This document shows, in pieces, positions 56,101 through 64,000 of a stretch of DNA of 64,000 nucleotides. The DNA is taken from assembly GCA_025526935.1 (NCBI GenBank), contig JAHLKD010000030.1, forward strand, positions 62,001 through 126,000, written 5' to 3'. The notes under the pieces are model-generated. The model was not told the DNA's origin, made no database searches, and was given only the letters and a program-made list of their open reading frames with translations. Source of the DNA: Cladochytrium replicatum (taxonomy: Eukaryota; Chytridiomycota; Chytridiomycetes; Cladochytriales; Cladochytriaceae). The position numbers were made by a program, and so were the translations under genes. Within the stretch, counting starts at the first letter, position 1, and each line of letters begins with the position of its first letter.

Positions 56101-57143
56101 GGAAGAAGTTGGGCGTTGAGTACACTTCTTTCTTGGCCTCGCCAACTGAATCCAAAAATGGGGGGTAAGTTATCTCAATTAAAGAAAACCGGAAGAGTCT
56201 TTTCCTTACAGAACATTCGGCGCAAAAAGTGACTTTGCAAAATGCCCGTGATTCCAATGATACAAACACTGGCACCTATTTGAGCAAATGGTCCGTCGAT
56301 TCCGGAATACAGTCCGCTGGCCACAATTCCAAATGCGCCGACGATTCTGACAAGCTAAAGTCATTGATCATTTTAATATGGCTAGTTTCAAGAGATCAGT
56401 ATATCCTCTCACCGTTGGGATGAGTTCGTTACTGCGCATGTCCACCGAACCATTGAGGAAACTGATTACAGACGTCATCCCAGACCCATTGGATGATGGC
56501 TGCCAATCAGAAGATGATCAATGAGATTGGAATAATGTTGATCGTATTTCATGCCGTACAGCTACATAAACTACCAACATGGCTGGAATCATAGCACACG
56601 CCAGGGAGATGGCGATAGCAACCCCAACGGCTTTTAATGGGCTTTCATCGAGAAGCTCTGCTACAAGCTCTATGCGACGCTCTGTGACGATTTCCGTCCC
56701 GTAAAACAACCCTATCCACAAAAACGATATGACCACCGCGAAGAAGAACAGCAAGACTGAGAGAATTCGTTGTTCAGAAGACAATGCAACATCGAAACTT
56801 CGTTTCATACTAATTTCTTTTCCTCCTCGCAGGAATTTTTCATTGAAAGATTGCCTAGCATAGTGACTTCGAAGGTTCGGCCCATCTGGAGACAACGGTG
56901 TGAGGTGTACGAAGCATTGGACATATCGTATAATTGCCAACCTGGTTCTTCAAAGTCGATTGTGTTGTACTTCGCATAGAGGCCGGCCATTTCAACCATC
57001 GCTAAGGATGTCTGGTCTCTTTTAAGACGACGATCGGCCGGACGTGCTTCTCCACCATCATGGCTCACAGCGACGCCTCGTTGGGTATCTTCAGAGGGCG
57101 AGAACATCACCTGCGGGTGCGAAGTATTCTCGCTTCCGGACAT
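53175..57143 (-). CDS. CLC-family chloride channel/exchanger with CBS domains, copy 2
   Basis: A tandem paralogue of the 48557 gene, with the same exon order on the minus strand. Its start gives MSGSENTSHPQVMFSP. A longer frame to 57,242 exists but is not conserved. Core blocks: YAKYNTIDFEEPG, RSHYARQSFNEKF, GSGMTSVISFLNG, GIDGPFAQIGASVC, FRSPLGGVVFALEEAASYF, TDVVIPNLIIGAVKGR, and a CBS pair ending LRQVLVVDDEGKLLGVATRKDL. The Ser/Thr/Gly insert is longer (NSTTGGGGENSTAGNHDSTTGG). One difference from copy 1 is Gln for His in the GIDGPFAxIGA helix. The unusual GIDGP and GSGMT motifs are shared, so they predate the duplication and are not random decay. The large extracytoplasmic loop with cysteines (DTCVSVRRPLQHVL, EACFLDGQV) is also shared. 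It probably transports chloride or another anion; the coupling mode is uncertain. Confidence 0.85.
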
Positions 57144-57452
57144 ATGAGGGGAATTTACAGATGGGGACGACCAAGACACCGCAGATCCCACAAATTTTGC
57201 AGTTCTAAAATTGCGCAGCAGTGAAATTCCGTCCCCCCGCAAAACGGCGTCTCCACCGCATATCTGGGATTGTGCCTTTTGCGTGGATCATTTGCATCGA
57301 CTTCCAGATTCACTAAACACATAACATGTAAAAAAAAGTCTAGCTGCCTTCCAAACATCTTCCGCATGCTGGTTGACCTCCTCCCGTGCAACTTCATATC
57401 CACAAACCGGACACTCCACCACAGCTCCATCATGGCGCCCCTCTCCATCCCC

Positions 57453-59550
57453 TCAACTCAAGAACTTTCTTATATCACCTACACCTCCCCGCTTCGCAGC
57501 AACCGGAGATTTCCCCTTCTCCGCCTTTCGCTTCTTCGACTTGCCCGTCGCTGTCGCCGTCGTGGAACTTAAATACCCTTTCGACGGCACTTGCTCGTCG
57601 CGCTTCTCAAGGTCCAGTAAACACCGCTCAACATGCACCGACACCATCGCCTCCGAAAAATGTTTTCCAAATTCACAGTCGCACACCGGACACCTAATCT
57701 CTCCTACCACTTCCTCGCCCTCCTCCTCCACATCTTCATGGTCTCGTTCCTGCCCCTCAGTGGGTTTAAGAAGGTATTTTGCAATCCCTGCGGCGTCTGG
57801 TGGTTTGTGGATCAAGTTGGTCATACGGATACCCAACAGTCTCACGTCGACAGTGAGTTTTGCGTCGTCCGAAACCAAGGAAGAGCCCTGATCTGCGCCG
57901 ACAAGTTCTCGAACAACAATATCCCATGCAACTTTGAAAATCGCGTCAGAGTCTCGCGCGCCAAGCGCAACTGGGAGAGACTTGGCTCTCGTCCGAAGAA
58001 CAAAGTCTGCGCTGATTAAATGGAATTAATCAACAAAGGTTGAGGTCCAATACTGGTGGTAATCCCTACCTCTTGATCTTGACATGCAGTGTGCGGCCCT
58101 TGACGTCCTCCTTTTCCAAGTCTTCTGCAAGATGCTTCGCAAGCTCCACGATTTTTACTTTTGCTTCCCCAACTTTTGATATGGCCGGAAACATTGTGCG
58201 CTCTACTCCAACGCTTTTCCTCTCTCCTTCTTCAACTACCACAGCTCCACACCCGACCGCCGCTCTCGCCAAGAAGTCCCACGTTGTAGGAGTCACCAAA
58301 TGTTTCAACAGGTACAGCTTTGCCCTCAGTTCTGCGCAATTTACAATCCCGAGCGCAGAGAGTTCCCTTTCCATAACCCTTCCAATACCAGGCACCTTGC
58401 GCACGGGGAGAGAGGACATGAATGACGCGATGGCGGCGTTGTTGGGATGTAGTCGCATCTGGCCATTGGGTTTGTGAGCATCGGAACAGACTTTGGCAAG
58501 AAGCCTGTTTGGCGCGATGCCGGCCGAGCAGGTGAGTCCGTTGGTGCGGGCAGTGACTTTGGCGCGGAGTTCCTGAACGAGGGAGTCGGGTGTGTGGTCT
58601 GGGTGGGATTCGAGATAAGGTGTGAGATCGAGGTAAGCTTCGTCCAGCGACATGGGACTAACAAAATGGAGCAACACAGTGAGATCGTAACCATGATCGT
58701 CCACACACACGCCTTTATACCTATAGTTTGGATCATACTCAGCAAAGACTTCGCGAACCTTTTCGCTTGCAGTATGGTATTTGTCAAAATTTGGTTTGAC
58801 CAGGATCAGCTCTGGACATAGTTTCTTGGCAGTAAGTTCAGCATGGAATTCACCGATCTATTTCACGACCTAGTTTGCGGTAGCTGCTAGGTAGCTTTTT
58901 TCGGTTTTACGAGTACCAATTGGCCAACGGCGCTTCGCGCCAATACTCAGCTCTCCTCCACACGCTTCTTAGTGAATACGCACCAAAGCAATGAAACCGG
59001 GCATAGCACTTCTGACGCCAAACTTTCTTGCAGCATAGCTAGCAGTACTAAGCATAGCCATTCCGCCTACGAAATTAACACGATCAACGCAAAGAGCCAG
59101 CAAACAACAGTCCACAACTCACCAACGGCAAATGGTTTTCCTTTGAGATCAGGACGGTCCAGTTCCTCTACCGACGCATAGAACGAGTCCATGTCCACAC
59201 TGTTTGAAGACGATGAAAAAGGGGATATCACAAAGCCTCACGACATACTGCACGATTGTGTGATGCAAGGGCATGTTTTCGGTAATCTTGAGCAAGATAC
59301 TATCTACCTTTGCAGTTTCATTTTCGACATTGAGATGATCAGCGATGGATTGAGCTTTTCTCAGCAGATGCACGAGTTTATCTTCGAGTAACGAGTCTTT
59401 TCTCTGCTCGTTTTTGAAGAAAGCCGAACCTTTTGAAGCGTCGTAGATAATTTTCGATACTCTCTCTCTGTCGTTGACATCCAGACCGGCCTTCAGCGGA
59501 TTCAGTGCCAGTCTGTTCTGCAGTGTCGAGCCGTCACCAGAGTCCATCAT
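57453..59550 (-). CDS. DNA polymerase kappa (Y family)
   Basis: Multi-exon gene on the minus strand. Exons 1-3 are 59249-59550, 59123-59199 and 58984-59066; exon 4 starts at 58824. The kappa-specific N-clasp is present (LALNPLKAGLDVNDRERVSK, then DASKGSAFFKNEQRK). The first catalytic block HTIVHVDMDSFYASVEE follows across a splice (CA|GTATGT...AACAG|T), then GMAMLSTASYAARKFGVRSA and the second block SPMSLDEAYLDLTPYL. Thumb and little-finger parts follow: NGLTCSAGIAPNRLLAKVCSD, then VRKVPGIGRVMERELSALGI. Near the end is a Rad18-type zinc finger (UBZ4): CPVCDCEFGKHFSEAMVSVH, with the last Cys in VERC. The enzyme bypasses bulky minor-groove lesions in the nucleus and is recruited by ubiquitinated PCNA. 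The frame given stops at 57453. Alternative splicing near 57,505 could add a second finger-like motif. Confidence 0.88.
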
Positions 59551-59675
59551 TAACGCGGCTGCGCAAAGTAATCTACCCGATTAGGAAATATTGATATGGT
59601 TGTCTGGAAGCTGAGACTGCACTTATGTGATCTAGAATAGATTATGCTGCATAGCTCATTGTATTTTTTAACAAC

Positions 59676-60320
59676 ATGTTTTGGTTTTTAAATAAGTGTG
59701 CCGACAAACAAACTACACTGGCAACAGTTCAGTTGTGCGTAGCCACTGCGCAGCTCGAAAAATCCTATTTTAGGCAACACAAACACATATTGGATACCAT
59801 CACGGTAAAAGATCGGCGCAATGCAGAGATGGTGCGCATTGTAGCAATCCGCACGTTCAACCCTAAAAAACCCTCGACCGGGACAATCGCGGTTGTTAAT
59901 GGGGAGGAGTACTTCCTCATGGGAGGATACCTTGAAACAACGTTTCTTTGTAACAAACGACAAAACCTTCCGTTTTCTAAATGCGCTGTCCCTAGATACG
60001 CGCCGGCGGAGCTGTTTGCGTTTGTTGAGCCGATTGGTTCGGACGTTGAGGGTGTTCGTTCTGAAATGACAAAGATAACCGGAAAAGGAAAAAGCAGCTG
60101 CAATCTAAAGCCAAGTAAAATCGGAAAAGGGTCGAAGGAGGATGCTTGGGCGCTACATCGATCAAATCCGGGGAGAAAAAACGAACGAAACGGAACTGAT
60201 TGGATCACTGCAGGGCGAAAGTGTGTCAGGAAGCATGTTATGGAGGACATTGACGTCGTTACCTCCTCCTGCGCACCTTCTCCTGCGTCGAAGACGTTGG
60301 ACGCTGTGCTCTATAACTAA
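59676..60320 (+). CDS. Hypothetical 214-aa basic protein
   Basis: A single uninterrupted frame of 214 codons from an ATG at 59676 (MFWFLNKCADKQTTLATV). No family recognised. The N-terminal 100 residues look foldable (EMVRIVAIRTFNPKKPST, IAVVNGEEYFLMGGYLETTF). The C-terminal half is basic and rich in Lys/Arg (KGKSSCNLKPSKIGKGSKE). There is no signal peptide or membrane span. The GEEYFLMGGYLE segment could be a small beta-barrel edge. The frame lies between two minus-strand genes, and no splice sites are needed. It may be a lineage-specific gene or a chance open frame. The length and lack of antisense coding make a real gene somewhat more likely. Confidence 0.4.
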   Translation: MFWFLNKCADKQTTLATVQLCVATAQLEKSYFRQHKHILDTITVKDRRNAEMVRIVAIRTFNPKKPSTGTIAVVNGEEYFLMGGYLETTFLCNKRQNLPFSKCAVPRYAPAELFAFVEPIGSDVEGVRSEMTKITGKGKSSCNLKPSKIGKGSKEDAWALHRSNPGRKNERNGTDWITAGRKCVRKHVMEDIDVVTSSCAPSPASKTLDAVLYN

Positions 60321-60593
60321 CCCTAAGTTTTACTCCCATAGGCAGATTTCTTACTCATAAGAATTCATCGCTGCGATAAGCATTACCGGTTTCGATAGGT
60401 CTGCCAATTGTTATGAGAGTTCTCCTTTGAAATTTTTCTTGGTGCAACAACTTGTAAATAAACATTATTATTGCAAAAGTTAAAATCATTTCCTTGGACG
60501 TAAGAAGAGTCCGGCATCTTCACTTCGAATTATCGCCCACGAAAATTGCTGGCCAATTGTAGCGGCATCCAGAATGCTCTGGCTTTATTGAAA
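60321..60593. other. Intergenic
   Basis: Region between the 59,676 frame and the GCN1 stop. Nothing recognised. Confidence 0.3.
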
Positions 60594-63500
60594 TCATCTT
60601 CCACAAAGTCCAGCTTCCTCCTCTGCTTCAGAATCCCTTTCTGCCAACTTCGCAAGCACCCTCCGTCCATAGTCCCCAATTGTCCGCGATATCACTGCAT
60701 CTTGTGCCTCCAAGTACTTCTGCAACGTCTGACTGGTCCCACCTTCGGGTACACCCCTAAGCTGGAATGCATACACCAGAGAGCGCTCGGCGGCCAGTTT
60801 GACTGGATAAATGCGGTCCCGAACACAGACCATAGCTGGTCCAACGAATGCTCGTAAATGTGGCTCGAAGACCTTGAGTAAATGACGGTCAGGACAGAAG
60901 AACATAATTCCGCATTTGTACAAGCAGTGCGAACATACCTCGTAGTTTGTCTTCGCAAGATTTTTCAACACAATCAAAACCTCGCGACGAACGTCAGGTA
61001 GCTTTGATGGGTCAAGTAAGCCAATCAGGAACGGCACACAATTTCAAGTTCTTCCATGGATTCGGGCGAATTGTATTCTGGAGTTGAGAGCAGAATCCCA
61101 CATGCCAGCACGGACTTCTCTGCAATAGCGAGCTAAATCTAAAGTAAGCTGACCCATCGCTGTCATGACTGACTGTCAACTTGCCTTCTCGTCAATTGAA
61201 CCGCACTGCTTGATCACGGTGACAATTTCGGCAGTGAGTTTCACATCGTGAATCAATAGTGGCTTCTCCTCAATAATGTAGAAGACTGCACTGGAAATGC
61301 CATGCAGCTCCGAGAGAGAAACGTCATGACTGTGCGCGGGTCTGAGCAGGTACGTGCTAACACACAAATAGATCGTTTAGCACCTTCAATCATATATCAT
61401 ACAGCATGGACATACTTTATGAGGCGTTTGCTTTCGTCCGGACTCAAATACTTGCAGAATGCGCCGAAGCACTTTGCGGCACCCAATCGAACCGCATCTG
61501 CAAATCAATCAACCAGCCGATCAGTATAAACAGACTCACGGCACTCGTGCTCGGCCAATCTCACCGTTCCCATCGCCCGTTTGCAAAAGACTCTCGGCGA
61601 GAAGGCTCTCGATAGTCTTTTTGCTAACATCACTGATATCACGTCCTCCACCAAGACCGTGGAGCAAACCGAGCATTGCCTCCCACATTGCCTCTTTGAC
61701 ACCCCGATCGACCGCTCCAGAGTTTCCACCTTCTGATCCCGCGCCCCCCCCCCCCCGCTTCCGGTTCCTTTTATTCCTTGTGATATTTCGACAACCAAGG
61801 GATCAAGCCTCGGCTGCAGTGTAATGAGGACAGAGAGACACTTGGCGGGCATGTTCGCGAACAACAGCTGCTTGCTTAGATGGTTCGCTGCAACTGGGGT
61901 AGGAAAGGCTTAAGGAGGGCTGGAACCTTGACAAGAAGCCGGCTATTCAAAAAACAGTGAGTATATACAGCATAAATGTTTTGTGCCAAAGGTGGATTTA
62001 CTGGAGGGTTTGGAGGATACCGCTCTTCACACCCATAGGGAATCGATCACCGATGATGCGAATTAACGGACCAGTAATTTGCGTAACAAATGGTTTGAGA
62101 GCATCATGTGAGGTGTAGTCGACCAAATCGCCAAGGCCAAACGCAGCCTGCTCGCGCACATCTGGATGTCCATACATCAAACCAGGAAGATTGGAAGAAC
62201 TGGTCCAATGCCATATATTCCAATAGCATGAGCATAACGAATCTTTGAGTTACGTCTTTAAAGTTCTCACCTTTGGAAGGAGGAAACCTGCGATCTCTGA
62301 TTTCCCACTGATGCCTGCTCTCTCTCCCGCTGTTCGAATGGCCTTTCGTAACGGCACCACATACTTCTCCAGATCATCTTTCCTGATCACTCCAACAACA
62401 CTATCCAACGCTTCCCACGCTGCCTTAACAGTCTCAGCTTCTCCAGAAGCTGCCAACCACACCACTAGTCTGGTGATCCAGTCTCCAACATAAGTTGACA
62501 GTCCACCGCTTCCTGTCAGCGAGTTTGGATCAGTGAAAGGAATCTTTGTTTCCTTGAAGAAAACTCCAACGGCGGTAAGAGCGCGAGAGTAAGCCCAAAT
62601 GTCTTTCGTGGATGGGGTAGCATTCCTTGCGACCACAGGTTCAGTCACGGCGTCGATCAGGAGGGCCATCAAAGCATTGAGCCCATCTTCGCCCACGGAC
62701 ATCAGCAGCACCTTCATTGTCGCTTGAAGGTCCTCTACTTCATCGTCTTGAGACACTAGTGCATCCAACAACGCAGACAAAATAGAAGACAAGCGGCGAT
62801 TAAGAGCAGGTCCAGCGGCGGATATCAACGAGCCCAAGGCACGAGCGTGGAAGCGAGTAATCGGTTTGGCGATAAGAGTCGGAATGAGAACTGGGAACAC
62901 AACGTTTGACCGCACAGCCATGATCTCCTTGAGTGCTTCCAGGGCATAGTTGGCTTCGTCAGTTGCACCTTGATCCTGTTGTGCCTTCAAGTTGGCAGAA
63001 CTGCATCCACCGCGCTGTTTCCAAGATGGCTGTGAAACATATCGAACGCTTGTGCAGCTGCATTACGAACTTCGGGCTCGGGATCCACAAGTGCAGAACG
63101 GACGGACGGGATGCATCGCGTGACGAAGTCGGTGATCTGCTGTTTCCCTGCCGTCGCCATTATTTCCGACATACCGATACATACACCTTGCCGAGTGTCG
63201 AGGTCTGGTGATTCGAGCCCACGCTCCAAAATTGGCACAATCTCGTGGAGAATACCTTCGCCCAGCTTGCGCACAAGGTCTCCCATCGTTCGTGCAGCGA
63301 CACCCCGCTTCGAGTTCGAAGGTGATGCAAGGGACGCGATCACCATCGACATCATGATCGAGAAGATCTCCTTGAGAGTGCGCGGAGTGTTGCTGACAAG
63401 GCTCTTCCAGACTGTAATCGACCACTGACGCACCATGGCAGTTGAGTCGGCACGAACCATGTACAGAGCAGCGAGCACCTGTTGGTATCGCTGTAGTCCC

Positions 63501-64000
63501 AGAGCCTCGATAAGTGCACTTCTTCCGTGGTCACCGGCGGCTTTGTCTGTATCATCGTCGTCTCCTTTACTTTGCTGCTGCGGAAGGAACTCTGCCATGG
63601 GGTTCTTTGTAATGCCGGAAATCCTGTAGAGGAGATCACCCATAAGTTGCACCGAAGACAGCCGAATTCGCCAATTGACATCAAACAAGCCCTGTTCAAG
63701 CTCAGGAAGAAGAAGATCGACGGCTTTGGTCGCATAGTTTCGAACGACAATTCTACCTGCTCTGAGGGCTGCGTCACGAACCCGCTCGGATTCGTCCGCC
63801 AACCCACTCAGCACTGGAGGAATAATATTACCGAGGTAAGCGGTGAACTTGTCCCCATGTGTTGCCGGAAGGTAAATCAACAACATCATGAAACCTTCGC
63901 GCACATACGGCCGGGGGGATTTCACGTTTGCGAGCACCTCCGGTAGTAGGGCTTCTAACCTTTCCAAGCCAAGACCAGGAGCAACCTCGGAGACACCCTG
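60594..64000 (-). CDS. GCN1: GCN1 translational regulator, C-terminal part (partial, with frame breaks)
   Basis: The minus strand encodes long HEAT-repeat solenoid parts that match the C-terminal third of Gcn1. From the right edge these are [60 protein letters not shown], and [20 protein letters not shown]. Then [36 protein letters not shown] and [18 protein letters not shown] follow. Gcn1 sits on stalled or collided ribosomes and hands uncharged tRNA to Gcn2, activating eIF2-alpha phosphorylation in amino-acid starvation. The frame is broken by single-base-type shifts at about 62,990, 62,180, 61,750 (in a run of 13 C) and 61,027. Elsewhere GT...AG introns explain the joins. These breaks may be assembly errors, or the gene may be decaying. 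The start is beyond the window. Confidence 0.85.
61744..61756. repeat. C13 homopolymer inside GCN1
   Basis: Thirteen C in a row on the plus strand. The coding frame on either side (ending [14 protein letters not shown], restarting [14 protein letters not shown]) differs by one base across it, which suggests a homopolymer length error or true slippage. Confidence 0.85.

Noticed and set aside
58824-59200. POLK seemed to lack its N-terminal catalytic block
   Set aside because: The missing VDMDSFYASVEE and MLSTASY blocks are present in two short exons at 59,123-59,199 and 58,984-59,066 with canonical splice sites, so the gene is complete.
1-64000. Transposon or virus explanation for the inverted repeat and repeats
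   Set aside because: No transposase, integrase, reverse transcriptase or viral gene was recognised. The arms carry cellular-type genes with promoters, and I saw no obvious target-site duplication at the borders.
1-64000. CRISPR arrays, operons, tRNA or rRNA genes
   Set aside because: No regularly spaced short direct repeats with unique spacers, no rRNA-like stretches and no cloverleaf that I could identify by eye. Spliced genes show that this is eukaryotic DNA. A tRNA scan could still find a missed tRNA.

Overview
The window looks like nuclear DNA of an early-diverging fungus, most likely a chytrid (Chytridiomycota). The genes are compact and many are broken by short introns (about 45-75 bp, GT...AG, often with a CTAAC/CTGAC-like branch site). 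The housekeeping set is fungal or general eukaryotic. A decayed block at 32,975-34,060 carries the WW-containing ankyrin-like repeat that I associate with chytrid genomes. There is no prokaryotic operon structure, CRISPR array, intact transposon or recognisable tRNA/rRNA gene. The taxonomic call is an inference.

Layout. 1-880 (-): remnant of a C1-tetrahydrofolate synthase gene. 1,151-3,048 (+): ER J-domain protein and a transglutaminase-like protein. 3,376-10,243 (+): three tandem copies of a cysteine-rich protein with a plant LTP-like eight-cysteine pattern (two intact, one decayed), with an F-box gene on the other strand. 10,552-12,200 (+): decayed MYND-finger gene. 12,201-19,056: a large inverted repeat with 2,421-bp arms. 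Each arm carries one copy of an unknown 209-aa cysteine-rich protein, and the spacer encloses a WKF-domain (C7orf50-like) gene. 19,349-24,790 (+): DNA topoisomerase II in 17 exons. 25,322-26,877 (-): Cdc7-like kinase. 27,294-31,061 (+): tandem short-chain dehydrogenases plus relics. 31,649-32,782 (-): mitochondrial carnitine/acylcarnitine carrier. 32,975-34,060: decayed repeat gene. 34,994-40,018 (+): a serine-rich protein and a kelch-type single-pass membrane protein. 40,828-44,736 (-): tandem pair of beta-rich single-pass membrane proteins. 45,428-46,573 (+): Pho80/PCL-type cyclin. 48,557-57,143 (-): tandem pair of divergent CLC chloride-transport proteins with CBS domains. 57,453-59,550 (-): DNA polymerase kappa. 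60,594-64,000 (-): C-terminal part of GCN1, with several frame breaks.

The main theme is local duplication and decay: the LTP-like trio, the SDR pair with relics, the beta-membrane pair, the CLC pair and the inverted repeat. Between these lie single-copy housekeeping genes for DNA topology (TOP2), replication control (CDC7-like), lesion bypass (POLK), the amino-acid starvation response (GCN1), ER protein folding (ERJ5-like) and fatty-acid transport (carnitine carrier). The most unusual items are the LTP-like family in a fungus, the inverted repeat carrying identical copies of an unknown gene and ending about 80 bp before TOP2, and the CLC pair with altered ion-coordination motifs. Exon limits were read by eye from splice sites and reading-frame continuity.
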